A stretch of DNA of 64,000 nt. It comes from Hymenobacter cellulosilyticus. GTDB lineage: Bacteria; Bacteroidota; Bacteroidia; Cytophagales; Hymenobacteraceae. Below the pieces are notes generated by a model that saw nothing but the letters and a program-made list of their open reading frames with translations, had not been told where the DNA came from and searched no databases. The first letter of the stretch is position 1. Each line of letters begins with the position of its first letter. Location: positions 5,384,501 through 5,448,500 of the forward strand of contig NZ_CP095046.1 in the NCBI RefSeq assembly GCF_022919215.1. The letters run 5' to 3'. A program made the position numbers and the translations under genes. Positions 49,201 to 57,706 of the stretch are shown here, one piece after another.

Positions 49201-49391
49201 TGAGCCGGGTACGGGTATTCGTACAAGGTCAGAACATTGCAACTATTACTGGCTACAAAGGTGTTGACCCTGAAGTGAACACCAATGCCAACTCAACGAA
49301 CAACACGATTATCAACCAGCAAGCAGGCGTCGACTTCAACAGCAACCCGCAACAGCGCGTGTTCACTGGTGGCATCAACGTTGTTTTCTAA
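46227..49391 (+). CDS. SusC/RagA TonB-dependent transporter 3
   Basis: 1054 residues, unbroken. Signal MKKILFMSLLLMLTLLQQ, then NISGRVTDRQSGEGLPGVTV; plug with QLAGRAAGVQVQ, IQIRGTNSISS, LIVVDGQPI and STAIYGSRAANGVILI; barrel ending VFTGGINVVF. No STN domain. The N-terminal 90 residues are very like those of SusC 1, the barrels much less so, which suggests duplication followed by change in ligand. Followed 19 bases on by susD 3. Confidence 0.95.
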   Translation: MKKILFMSLLLMLTLLQQVTAQNRNISGRVTDRQSGEGLPGVTVLLKGTTNGVSTNSDGTYTLSVPPAGGTLVFSSIGYIQTERAIGTEDQLNIGLAGDSKQLSEVVVTGYGTQERRDVTGSIASVQGEAVANLATPSFAQQLAGRAAGVQVQAPSGLLGQQPRIQIRGTNSISSGTTPLIVVDGQPIFTGNTSALGAGFSNALADINPADIESYEVLKDGSSTAIYGSRAANGVILITTKKGRLGKTAVSYDTYVGVAQTLKRYEVLGAEDFITISNEKQRNANPPAGTKLLAAPYYDANGNLVSTDWQDEVFRTGFQQNHVVSVSGASEKTNYYFSAGYTDQDGVVKQNSLQRFTFRSNVDTEVKKWLRLGMNLGLSRTKTLGLNTNPNALSGNVTNALSLFPNVPSRNPDGTPFQNAAGAIGEGNNGSPISFAYTNIIFPLENNIYRSIGYRILGNTYLEVEPVTGLRLRSQLGTDTQMNDDFQYLDPRAGDGRSVNGSVFQGFGPSVRWNIANTATYNTSFAEIHKINAVIGTEFQKTEDYFYQAQGTGLSDRDLGPNSIVSGTLTTPTIFGGNGQNGLASYFGRLNYSLKDRYLISATVRADKLSSLPTSTRLGYFPGGSVGWRVSEEPFFKNSGVTSFWNEFKIRGSYAQVGNTELGSNFPYEGLYGSGKYGSQNGSAYTQFRNPLLEWETSKKTDVGVDLGFLNGRINANIDYYYNDIDGAILAVRTPLSAGIPQNSSYRANVGALYNKGFEVTINTQNIQKENFTWSTSFNFSTNKNQITALSNNEDIVSPFNITRVGESIGALFGYDYQGVNPANGYPIYKRGNGTLIQASTDRGARQSAYYLYDPSNPGAALVATAPLALSDKFILGQTNPKFFGGLSNTLTFKGFDLDVFLRYSGGNKIFNQSRQQLLRMDFVNNSTEILDRWQKEGDVTNTPKIVQGNGAFINQENNALTRFVEKGDFIRLQNVTLGYSLPQRYTSVVGLSRVRVFVQGQNIATITGYKGVDPEVNTNANSTNNTIINQQAGVDFNSNPQQRVFTGGINVVF

Positions 49392-49410
49392 ACCTAGCTT
49401 CTGAAATAAA

Positions 49411-51045
49411 ATGAAAAATTTTATTAATTCTTTCCCTAAAGCCTGTCTTGCCACTTTAGCGTTTACTGCTACTTTGGGATTGAGCTCGTGTGATAAAGAG
49501 GTAACAGATTTGCGACCTCAGAACACACTAATTGAGGCAGATGCTTTTACTAACCCGGCGCGCATTGCCCTAGCCGTAACCGGCGTTTACAACGCCGCGC
49601 AATCGGGTTATTACGATCCATTGAACGGTCAAGCTCTGGCGGTGCGAGGCTATCCTTTTGGTGCCGCTGCCAATGCTTTGGATGATGCCCGTGGTGAAGA
49701 CGTATCAGACATGGCGGGCTTCTTTAATCTTGTTTTTGCAAACTCGATTAACCCCTCTAGCCCGAACGTAGTAGCCATGTGGTCTAACCTCTATTCGGTT
49801 ATCAACCAAGCTAACGTTACGATTGAGGGTGTTCGTAAAGCAGCAGCAAATGGCCTTATCACTCCCCAGTTAGCAGCCGATTACGAAGCCGAAATGCGCT
49901 TCCTGCGTGCTTTGTCGCACCATGAGTTGGTAATTCATTTCTCACGCCCTTACTCTGACGGTAAGGGTAGCCAAATGGGTGTGCCTTATCGTGAAACGGC
50001 AATAAACACTCTTGAGGCACTGGACCTAGCCAAAACAGTAGGTCGTGGAACGGTAGCGGAGGATTACACCAAAATGCTGGCCGACCTGGACTTCGCAGAA
50101 GCCAATCTCCCAGCAACGCGTGCCGGTAGCTTACGGGTATCTCGCGCTACGAAAGGTGCCGCTATTGCTCTGAAGCAGCGTCTGCGTTTGCACCAAGGGG
50201 AATGGGCAGAAGCGGTGAAAGAAGGTGATAAGCTTATCACGGGTAATACCACGTTCCGCTATACCCTGGCTGCAACGCCACGGGCGGCCTTCCCAGGTGG
50301 CATCGTGCAAACTTCTGAGAACATCTTCTCAATTGAAAACAGCGCGGATGATAACGCTGGCACCAACGGAGCACTAGCAAACGTGTATGGCGCATCTGCT
50401 ACCCCAGCCAATGGTGGTATCAATGGCCGGTCTCTACTGGCAGTAAGCCCTATCCTGTATAACGCGCCATTCTTCACCTGTGCTGATACGCGCCGTACTG
50501 AACTGATGCAGAAGGACGGTGTACGGATTGTTTACGTTACCAGAAAGTATACAGATGCAGCCACCAGCAGCGACTTTGCGCCGCTGATTCGCTACGCAGA
50601 AGTTTTACTAAACCAGGCTGAAGCTCTTTCCCGCCTTGGTGGTGCTAACGAGGTACAAGCGTTGACTTACCTCAACAGTGTACGCAACCGTGCAGTGGCA
50701 ACAGCTGACCGTTATGCGGTAGGCTCCTTAACCGGATCAGCTCTCACACAGGCAATCCTGAATGAGCGCCGTATCGAGTTCGTAGGTGAGGGCATGCGTT
50801 GGGATGATATCCACCGTCTATCCGGTGAGAAATCTATCTTCAGCCCGGTTCCGGGCGGCGGTATACCTGCCAAGATTGACGGTAACGCTGGTCAGCTAAC
50901 CTCTTTCGATTTCTACACCTGTGGTGGTACCTTCCCCACTCCTGCTGTTGCACCAGTAGCCTACGGGAGCAACCTGTTTGTTTGGCCGATTCCGGCCAGC
51001 GAACTGGTTACGAACCCAGGCTTGACCCCGAACCCTGGCTACTAG
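49411..51045 (+). CDS. RagB/SusD family lipoprotein 3
   Basis: 544 residues. Lipobox LGLSSC (Cys ~27), then EVTDLRPQNTLIEADAFTNP, typical of the classical RagB/SusD group rather than SusD_2. FLRALSHHELVIHFSRPYSD, RYAEVLLNQAEALSRLGG and LNERRIEFVGEGMRWDDIHR are family landmarks. Start ATG 49411. So the third pair belongs to a different SusD subfamily from the first two. Confidence 0.95.
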   Translation: MKNFINSFPKACLATLAFTATLGLSSCDKEVTDLRPQNTLIEADAFTNPARIALAVTGVYNAAQSGYYDPLNGQALAVRGYPFGAAANALDDARGEDVSDMAGFFNLVFANSINPSSPNVVAMWSNLYSVINQANVTIEGVRKAAANGLITPQLAADYEAEMRFLRALSHHELVIHFSRPYSDGKGSQMGVPYRETAINTLEALDLAKTVGRGTVAEDYTKMLADLDFAEANLPATRAGSLRVSRATKGAAIALKQRLRLHQGEWAEAVKEGDKLITGNTTFRYTLAATPRAAFPGGIVQTSENIFSIENSADDNAGTNGALANVYGASATPANGGINGRSLLAVSPILYNAPFFTCADTRRTELMQKDGVRIVYVTRKYTDAATSSDFAPLIRYAEVLLNQAEALSRLGGANEVQALTYLNSVRNRAVATADRYAVGSLTGSALTQAILNERRIEFVGEGMRWDDIHRLSGEKSIFSPVPGGGIPAKIDGNAGQLTSFDFYTCGGTFPTPAVAPVAYGSNLFVWPIPASELVTNPGLTPNPGY

Positions 51046-51063
51046 TCAGAATTCGTAGGTAAC

Positions 51064-51097
51064 AAAAAGCCCCGGCCGTATGGTCGGGGCTTTTTTT
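51064..51097. terminator. Bidirectional terminator after the third susC-susD pair
   Basis: A 14-bp stem with one G-U pair (51064-51077 with 51082-51095), GTAT loop, A and T runs on either side. Confidence 0.9.
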
Positions 51098-51103
51098 ATG
51101 ACC

Positions 51104-51832
51104 TTACAAATCAGCCAAACGGAGTAGCACCGGCTCAGCTTCAGCCGTGGGGCGCTGGAGCCAGACTATAATTCGGCCCGCTACATCTTCAGCGGAAGCT
51201 AAGCGGCCCTGCGCATGGTAGTCGGCAAAGCGGGCAGCCTCGCTGAAGCTGGTTGGATCAGCGGCGCGGATATGCTCCTGCATGCCGGTATCGATAACGC
51301 CCGGCGACAAGCTACGAACACGCACTCCGGACCCACGCAGGTCCTGCTCTTTGTGGGCTGTAGCAGTCAAGGCATCTAGGGCAGCTTTGGAGGCGCAGTA
51401 GGCGGCCCAGCCATCGACGGGGCGTTGGGCGGCTCCACTACTGATGTTGAGTAGGGTACGAGGAACCGTAAGCCCGGAATAGGCACTCAGGAACGTGTTC
51501 ATCAGCATAGCCGGGGCTACCAGATTGACATCGAATACGAAGTTGTAGTGCTCATTCGTCTGCTCGCCCACGTAACCAATTTCGCCTACTACGGCCGCAT
51601 TGTTAATGAGCGTAACGCTGGCCGCATCCGTCCAACGTGGAAATACCTTGTGCAGGTTATTCTCTACGGCTGCAATATCAGAGAGGTCCAAAGGCTGGTG
51701 CAGGTAACGCTCGTGCTCAATTGTTGCGTGCCGGGATACCCCTACGACGGTAGTACCAGGCTGGCGAAGCACGGCTTCCGCCAAAGCTTTGCCAAGGCCG
51801 CGACTGGCGCCCGTAATGATATAATAGTGCAT
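51104..51832 (-). CDS. Short-chain dehydrogenase/reductase, sepiapterin-reductase-like
   Basis: 242 residues, cytoplasmic. NAD(P)-binding TGASRGLGKALAEA; NNAA motif in TLINNAAVVGE; catalytic Ser in LLNISSGAAQRP and YxxxK in YCASKAALD; SPGVIDTGMQ after it. Overall closest in pattern to the sepiapterin/benzil reductase branch of the SDR family. Substrate unknown. Start ATG 51832. It lies downstream of hslU on the same strand with a repeat-filled gap of 127 bases. Confidence 0.88.
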   Translation of the reverse strand: MHYYIITGASRGLGKALAEAVLRQPGTTVVGVSRHATIEHERYLHQPLDLSDIAAVENNLHKVFPRWTDAASVTLINNAAVVGEIGYVGEQTNEHYNFVFDVNLVAPAMLMNTFLSAYSGLTVPRTLLNISSGAAQRPVDGWAAYCASKAALDALTATAHKEQDLRGSGVRVRSLSPGVIDTGMQEHIRAADPTSFSEAARFADYHAQGRLASAEDVAGRIIVWLQRPTAEAEPVLLRLADL

Positions 51833-51836
51833 TGGT

Positions 51837-51945
51837 GAAGTGGTGAGGTGATGAAATAGCAAGTGCCGTTCAAGGCCAGGAAGGTGCGCATACGTACGCG
51901 CAGACTCCCTTAACCGTTGAACGGCACTTGCTATTTTACCACTTC
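51837..51945. repeat. Inverted-repeat element between the SDR gene and hslU
   Basis: Inner arms of 20 bases are perfectly complementary (51854-51873 with 51917-51936) and an outer 8-base pair follows (51837-51844 with 51938-51945). The left flank is built of GGTGAAGTGGTGAGGTGATG words like those at 19226 and 24856. Confidence 0.85.
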
Positions 51946-51959
51946 AGTGGCTTACCGAC

Positions 51960-53371
51960 TCAGAGAATATACTGGCTCAGGTCCCGGTTACGGACCATGT
52001 CCCGGAGCCGTTCCTCCACCAATTCTTTGGTAATCTGAATCTGGGCGTGGGCTCCAATTACGTCTGGCACATCAAACAGAATGTCGTTGAGCAAGCGGCT
52101 CATGACGGTGTGCAAGCGGCGGGCCCCAATGTTCTCGACTTCAGAGTTGACCTCAAAAGCAATTTCAGCCAAGCGTTCCAGGGCCGCGTCGTCGAAGGAA
52201 AGCTGAACTTCCTCGGCCTGCAGCAAGGCTTCGTACTGCTTGGTCAGGGCGTTCTTGGGTCTTTCAGAATGCGGAAGAAGTCGTCCTTGGTCAGGCTTTG
52301 CAGCTCAACGCGGATAGGAAAGCGGCCTTGCAATTCCGGAATCAGGTCGCTGGGCTTGGCTACGTGAAAGGCTCCGGCGGCAATGAAGAGGATGTGGTCG
52401 GTGTGGATCACGCCATACTTGGTGTTGACGGCGCTGCCTTCCACGATAGGGAGCAGGTCGCGCTGCACCCCTTCCCGGCTAACGTCGGGGCCACCTCCCC
52501 CACCCTTACCGGCCCGGCTAGCTACTTTGTCAATCTCGTCAATGAAGATGATACCGGCATTTTCAGCATTGCGAATGGCTTCGTCTTTTACCTCGTCCAT
52601 GTCGATGAGCTTGGCCGCTTCTTCATCAAGCAGAATCTTCCGCGCTTCGGCAATGGTGACTTTACGCTTGCGGGTTTTCTTGGGAATCATGCTGCCCAGC
52701 ATATCCTGTAATCCCGACAGCGAGGCTTCATCAAGGCCCGCCGGACCGCCTACCACCCCAATGCCGGGCGAGCTGTTCTGTTGCACCTTGATTTCAATCT
52801 TGCGGTCTTCAAGCTCGCCGTTGCGAATCTTGAGGCGAAATTTTTCCCGGGTCCGCTCATTCAGCTCATAGTCGGAGTCGGGCATGCTGCCTTCGGTGCC
52901 GAAGCCCACGGAAGGCTTGGTAGTAGCCAGCCCGCTACCGGTTACGGGTGGAATCAGAGCATCGAGGATGATGTCTTCTACGGCCTGGGCAGCCCGGACC
53001 TTGACTTCTTCCTTGCGGCGCTGCTTGACCATATTCACCGACTGCTCGACCAAGTCGCGGACCATGCTTTCCACGTCGCGGCCCACGTAGCCTACTTCCG
53101 TGAATTTGGATGCTTCTACTTTGGTAAAAGGCGCGTCGGCAATGCTGGCCAGGCGGCGGGCAATTTCGGTTTTGCCGACCCCGGTGGAGCCAATCATCAG
53201 AATGTTGTTGGGCACGATTTCGCGCTGCATATCCAGCGGCGCGTGCAAGCGGCGCCACCGGTTGCGCAGGGCAATGGCGACGTGACGCTTGGCGTCGTGC
53301 TGACCGATAATGTACTTATCCAGTTCGGCAACGATCTGGGCGGGGGTAAGGAAGGTGGCGGAGTCCAGCAT
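51960..53371 (-). CDS. hslU: HslU, ATPase subunit of the HslVU protease (one frameshift)
   Basis: AAA+ unfoldase that feeds substrates to the HslV peptidase; 470 residues after correction. [20 protein letters not shown] opens the protein; Walker A is [13 protein letters not shown]; Walker B is [10 protein letters not shown]; the I-domain lies between. The C-terminus [16 protein letters not shown] ... DLSQYIL, needed to open HslV, is in another frame: one C is missing opposite the G run 52257-52259. Start ATG 53371. hslV is not adjacent, which is unusual since the two are often one operon. Confidence 0.94.
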
Positions 53372-53402
53372 AGGTGGAGAGAGGCAGACTAGGTAAAAAG
53401 AA

Positions 53403-53429
53403 CGCAGTTCCTTGTTACCAGGAACTGCG
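53403..53429 (-). terminator. porQ terminator
   Basis: A 9-bp perfect stem (53403-53411 with 53421-53429), followed on the minus strand by a T-rich run (53396-53402). It separates porQ from hslU. Confidence 0.75.
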
Positions 53430-53496
53430 GCGAAAGGTTGGCAGGAAACAGGTGGCGCCCCGGAAGGTTGCACCATCCGGTAAGCGCAAGCAATGA

Positions 53497-54567
53497 CTAT
53501 TGCGAGTCATTCTTCTTGAACAGGGTATCGATGTTGCGGGCTACGGTGAAGTAATTGGCCGCCCCGGAAGCATGGTAGCCGGCCCGGGTATAATCGAGCT
53601 GAAACTGGCTGATGCGCAGCATCACACCGAAGCTGATACCAGCGCCGCCCGCGGTGTTTTCGAGGCGAAGCTCTCGGCGCTGCAGGTGATTGTAACCCAT
53701 GCGCACGTTCAGGTTCTTGCCCAGAATCAGCTCCCCACCGACCACGAAGTGCCGCGCAATTTTGTCGCCCAGGCTTTTCTTAGGTTTCACTTCATTACCA
53801 TCCTCATCGAGCTGCCCGCGAATGGTGGGGTCGAGGTATACAATGTCGAGCTGCTGCAGATGGTGGGCCGAAATAGAGATGCGCAGCGGCATGTGCTCGG
53901 GCTTAATCGATGCCCCGATCTGTACGTCGAGTGGCATGGGCTCCCGCTCGGCGCCAGCATAGGGCTTGAGCTGAATTCCGGCGTTGCGCACGGTCAGGCC
54001 CACGTTGAAATCCTGAGTAGGGTGCTTGAACAGGGCGCCCACATCGGCCAGCGTGGCCACCGAATGGTTGCCGGCAATGCCCGACACTGCCAGCTTCAGC
54101 GTGCCCGCCAGGGTGAAGTTACCGCTGGTGTAGGCATTGGAAACCCCGAAGGCGTACTCACTAACCGAGAACTGGCCCTGGCTGTTGCCGGCTGCGTCGA
54201 ACTGCTCAAACTGCCCGTAGTCGAGGTAGGTCAGGCCCAGACCAAAGCGGCCGGCCCGCTCGGTATTGAACACGTACGTGGCCGTGCTCTGCTTAATATC
54301 GGCCAGGAAATCGACGTAGCCTAAGGCTAAGCGGCCGTCCATTTCCTTGTTGAGCAGGGCCGGATTACCGTAGAGCATGGTGCCGTCAGCATCGCGCGAC
54401 GAAACGTTGACCCCACCCAGCCCAGCCAGCTTGGCGCTGGGCGGCAGATTGAGAAAGGAAAACGCCTGCTGCCCGCCTATTTGGGCCGCGGCTGGCCGGG
54501 CCAGCAGGCAGCCCAACCCTAATACAGTAATGCGCACCAAAGCTGAGCGGTGTAGCAGTCGATTCAT
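53497..54567 (-). CDS. porQ: Type IX secretion system protein PorQ
   Basis: Outer-membrane beta-barrel protein of the PorV/PorQ group, linked to the type IX secretion system and its sortase complex; 356 residues. Signal peptide with LARPAAAQ cleavage site, then the family start [22 protein letters not shown] and MLYGNPALL. The last strands end in [15 protein letters not shown]. Start ATG 54567. Upstream on the same strand, past a hairpin-rich gap, lies lon; beyond lon, divergent, is a PorE-like gene. The main sortase and motor genes are elsewhere. Confidence 0.88.
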   Translation of the reverse strand: MNRLLHRSALVRITVLGLGCLLARPAAAQIGGQQAFSFLNLPPSAKLAGLGGVNVSSRDADGTMLYGNPALLNKEMDGRLALGYVDFLADIKQSTATYVFNTERAGRFGLGLTYLDYGQFEQFDAAGNSQGQFSVSEYAFGVSNAYTSGNFTLAGTLKLAVSGIAGNHSVATLADVGALFKHPTQDFNVGLTVRNAGIQLKPYAGAEREPMPLDVQIGASIKPEHMPLRISISAHHLQQLDIVYLDPTIRGQLDEDGNEVKPKKSLGDKIARHFVVGGELILGKNLNVRMGYNHLQRRELRLENTAGGAGISFGVMLRISQFQLDYTRAGYHASGAANYFTVARNIDTLFKKNDSQ

Positions 54568-54649
54568 ACCTCTAAGATAGTTGATTGGAAAGCATCCTGG
54601 GTAAGACGCCCGACCCGCTGCTTTTATTGTTTGGCAGGTTAAAGAACTC

Positions 54650-54725
54650 CCCCGGGTCTTCCAACAATTGTTTTAGAGCTCGGCTGCTCCCCCGAGCTCA
54701 GAAACAATCGTTGGAAGACCCGGGG
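54650..54725. repeat. Hairpin H1 of a two-hairpin array
   Basis: Arms of 24 bases (54650-54673 and 54702-54725) pair with one mismatch. The loop side begins TGTTTTAG and ends CAGAAACA. It shares this loop frame with H2 next door although the stems differ in sequence. Confidence 0.88.
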
Positions 54726-54726
54726 A

Positions 54727-54809
54727 AGTCCCGGAGCCTATATTTTTCTGTTTTAGTACTCAAGGGCTGCCCCAGGGCTTAGAAACAAAAAAATATAGGC
54801 TCCGGGACT
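54727..54809. repeat. Hairpin H2 of a two-hairpin array
   Basis: Arms of 27 bases (54727-54753 and 54783-54809) pair with one mismatch. The loop side again begins TGTTTTAG and ends TAGAAACA. H2 starts one base after H1 ends. Confidence 0.88.
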
Positions 54810-54820
54810 TCCTACCGGCA

Positions 54821-54890
54821 TCAAAACAAAAAGATATAGACCGAGGGACTTGATCAGGCTCTATAACAATCGTGGGAAGGCCGGGAGGAA
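54821..54890. repeat. Decayed right arms of the hairpin array
   Basis: 54821-54851 resembles the right arm of H2 (AAACAAAAAGATATAGACCG against AAACAAAAAAATATAGGCTC), and 54863-54890 resembles the right arm of H1 (AACAATCGTGGGAAGGCCGG against AACAATCGTTGGAAGACCCG). Their left arms are missing. Confidence 0.7.
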
Positions 54891-54908
54891 TTTCCCAACC
54901 TTCCCACG
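54871..54908 (-). terminator. Hairpin after lon
   Basis: A 10-bp perfect stem (54871-54880 with 54899-54908), 23 bases past the lon stop on the minus strand. Only a weak T run follows, so its terminator role is likely but not sure. Confidence 0.5.
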
Positions 54909-54931
54909 AGTATCATTAGCTCAGCCTCAGA

Positions 54932-57439
54932 CTACCGCTTAAGCCACTTCCACGCTGGCCCCGGGGCCATAGCCGGCTCGTCGCGCACGATGAGCTTGAT
55001 GGGGTGGGCCACCTTCTCGTCAAGCAGGGCCACTTTGAGCACGTCATCGACCCGGTCGGCATAGTGCACGGTCAGGTCCTTGAGGTAGTCGGCCGGTATT
55101 TCGTTGATGTCCTTCCGGTTCTTCTCGCAAAGGATAACGTCCTTGATACCGGCGCGCTTGGCGGCCAGAATCTTCTCCTTGATGCCGCCCACTGGCAGTA
55201 CCTTACCACGCAGGGTGATTTCGCCGGTCATGGCCAGGTGGCTGCGGATTTTGCGCTGGGTAAACACCGAAGCTATGCTGGTGAAGATGGCAATACCGGC
55301 GCTGGGTCCGTCTTTGGGCACGGCTCCCTCGGGGAAGTGAATGTGCAGGTCGTACTGGTCAAAGATGCGGTAGTCGATATCCAGCTCTTCGGCCCGGCTG
55401 CGCAGGTAGCTGAGCGCCGTAATAGCCGACTCTTTCATCACGTCGCCAAGCTGGCCCGACAAGGTGAGCTTGCCCCGGCCCCGGCTAAGCAGGCTTTCGA
55501 TAAAGAGAATGTCGCCGCCCACGCTCGTCCAGGCCAAGCCCGTTACCACGCCGGCCGTTTCGTTGTCCTGGTACAGGTCCCGGTCGAAAATGGCGGCGCC
55601 CAGGATGCGGCTCACGTCCTTGGGCTCCAGGTTTTCGGGGAAGGGCTCCTTCATGGCCTTGTTCTTGGCAATGTTACGGGCCACGGCCCCGAGCTTGCGC
55701 TCCAGGCTCCGCACCCCCGACTCGCGGGTGTAATCGTCGATAACGCGCTGCAAAGCGGGCGTGGTGATGGTCACGTCCTTCAGGCTCAGGCCGTGCTCGG
55801 TGAGCTGCTTGGGCCAGAGGTGTTTTTTGGCAATCTGGGTTTTCTCCTCCAGCGTGTAGCCAGTCAAATCAATGATTTCCATCCGGTCGCGCAGGGCGGG
55901 CTGAATGGTGTCCAGGGAGTTGGCCGTGGCAATGAAAAGCACCTTCGAGAGGTCGTACTCCACCTCCAGGTAGTTGTCGGTGAAAGTCGAGTTCTGCTCG
56001 GGGTCCAACACTTCAAGCAAAGCCGACGATGGGTCGCCGCGGAAGTCGGAGGCAATCTTGTCGATTTCATCGAGCACGATAACCGGGTTCGAAGCGCCGG
56101 CCTTCTTGATCTGGGCAATGATGCGGCCGGGCATGGCCCCCACATAGGTTTTGCGGTGGCCCCGGATTTCGGCCTCGTCGCGCACCCCACCCAGGCTCAT
56201 GCGCACGTACTTGCGACCTAATGACTGGGCAATAGAGCGTCCCAAAGAGGTTTTGCCCACGCCGGGAGGCCCGTAAAGGCACAGAATGGGCGCTTTCATG
56301 TCCTGCTTGAGCTTGAGCACAGCCAGGTACTCAATGATACGCTCCTTCACCTTTTCCAGGCCGTAATGGTCCTGGTCGAGGATCTTCTTGGTGCGCTTCA
56401 GGTTGAAGTTGTCCTTGGTGTACTCAGCCCAGGGCAAATCCAGCAGAAACTCGACGTAGTTGACGCTAATGGGAAACTCGGCAGCCTGGGGGTTGACGCG
56501 GGCCAGCTTTTCGAGCTCCTTATTGAAGTGCTTGGCCACGGCTTCGGGCCACTTCTTGTCCTTGGCACGCTGCCGCAGCTTCTCGATTTCCTGGTCGGGG
56601 CCATCGAAGCCGAGTTCGTCCTGCAGCACTTTGATTTGCTGGCGCAGGAAATAGTCGCGCTGCTGCTGGTCGATGTCGGTGTGGACCTTGGTCTGGATTT
56701 CGTGCTTGATTTCCAGAAGCTGAATCTCCTTCATCATCATCTCCAGCAGCATGGTGCCGCGCTCCACGCCGTCGTTGATTTCCAGCAGCTTCTGCTTGAG
56801 GCCCACTTCCACGTTGATGTTGGAAGACAAGAAATGCGTCAGAAAGGCCGGCGACTCAATATTGTCCAGGGCCACCTGCGCTTCCTGCGGAATTTCGGGG
56901 TTGAGCTTGAGCATCTTGGCCGCCGCGTCTTTCAACGACGACACCAGGCCCTTGACTTCCTTGGAATTCTTGTTGGGAAATGTCTCGGGGAAGTAGCTGA
57001 CGCGGGCCGTGAGGTAAGGCGTGTCCTGAGTCTGCTCCTCGATGCGGAAGCGGCTCTGGCCCTGAATGATGATGGTCGTGTTGCCGTCGGGCAGCACCAG
57101 CAGCTTCAGGATACGGGCCATGGTACCCACCTCAAACAAATCGGCCAGCGTGGGGTCGTCGCTCTGGGTATTTTTCTGGGCTACTACGCCCACAATCTTG
57201 TTGCCACGGTAGGCCTTGCGCACCAGCCGGATACTTTTCTTGCGCGTAACCGTGACGGGCAGCACCACGCCGGGAAACAGCACGGTATTGCGCACGGGCA
57301 GCAGCGGCAGCAACTCCGGCGACTCCTGCTCCGACAAAGGCTGGTCCGGGTCGGCGGCCACAATGGACACCATTTCGGCAGGATCTTCGGTCATGAGCAG
57401 GGTAGTCGTCTTGGGCTTGCGCGGATCGTATGAACTCAT
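54932..57439 (-). CDS. lon: ATP-dependent Lon protease
   Basis: Cytoplasmic AAA+ serine protease for damaged and regulatory proteins; 835 residues. N-terminal substrate-recognition domain ([19 protein letters not shown]), a coiled-coil middle ([19 protein letters not shown]), Walker [14 protein letters not shown], Walker [11 protein letters not shown], and the Ser-Lys protease domain with catalytic Ser in [10 protein letters not shown] and Lys in [14 protein letters not shown]. Start ATG 57439 ([11 protein letters not shown]) is chosen over a longer in-frame version to 57541. Divergent from the PorE-like gene. Confidence 0.96.
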   Translation of the reverse strand: MSSYDPRKPKTTTLLMTEDPAEMVSIVAADPDQPLSEQESPELLPLLPVRNTVLFPGVVLPVTVTRKKSIRLVRKAYRGNKIVGVVAQKNTQSDDPTLADLFEVGTMARILKLLVLPDGNTTIIIQGQSRFRIEEQTQDTPYLTARVSYFPETFPNKNSKEVKGLVSSLKDAAAKMLKLNPEIPQEAQVALDNIESPAFLTHFLSSNINVEVGLKQKLLEINDGVERGTMLLEMMMKEIQLLEIKHEIQTKVHTDIDQQQRDYFLRQQIKVLQDELGFDGPDQEIEKLRQRAKDKKWPEAVAKHFNKELEKLARVNPQAAEFPISVNYVEFLLDLPWAEYTKDNFNLKRTKKILDQDHYGLEKVKERIIEYLAVLKLKQDMKAPILCLYGPPGVGKTSLGRSIAQSLGRKYVRMSLGGVRDEAEIRGHRKTYVGAMPGRIIAQIKKAGASNPVIVLDEIDKIASDFRGDPSSALLEVLDPEQNSTFTDNYLEVEYDLSKVLFIATANSLDTIQPALRDRMEIIDLTGYTLEEKTQIAKKHLWPKQLTEHGLSLKDVTITTPALQRVIDDYTRESGVRSLERKLGAVARNIAKNKAMKEPFPENLEPKDVSRILGAAIFDRDLYQDNETAGVVTGLAWTSVGGDILFIESLLSRGRGKLTLSGQLGDVMKESAITALSYLRSRAEELDIDYRIFDQYDLHIHFPEGAVPKDGPSAGIAIFTSIASVFTQRKIRSHLAMTGEITLRGKVLPVGGIKEKILAAKRAGIKDVILCEKNRKDINEIPADYLKDLTVHYADRVDDVLKVALLDEKVAHPIKLIVRDEPAMAPGPAWKWLKR

Positions 57440-57652
57440 AGGTATGTAGGTCGGGAATAGGAAAGCGGTGCCAGAATGACAGCTAAAGCAGGCAACACAC
57501 AAAACGAAGCGAGCGAGCTTCCGAATATACGGCTTTGTCAAGTGCTATGCCACGGACGAGAATACAGTTTTGCCCAAATAGAATCGGCCAAGGCGGCACA
57601 CGGCCCGGTCACTCCGGCAGCCGGGCCGGCACGGAGTAGATGATAAAATTCC

Positions 57653-57660
57653 TATTTTTG
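57653..57660 (+). promoter_or_regulatory. Promoter -7 box of the PorE-like gene
   Basis: TATTTTTG, an exact TAnnTTTG match, 46 bases before the ATG at 57707. Confidence 0.45.
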
Positions 57661-57706
57661 ACTTCTCGCCGCGCCGTTTGGGCCGGTGCTCGTGCCTTAT
57701 TGAATT

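Noticed and set aside
35346..51045. A polysaccharide utilisation locus
   Set aside because: No carbohydrate-active enzyme, sensor or regulator accompanies the three susC-susD pairs; only the pairs themselves can be supported.
54650..54908. Possible CRISPR or tRNA-like array in the hairpin region
   Set aside because: No regular repeat-spacer pattern, no acceptor stem or T-loop sequence.
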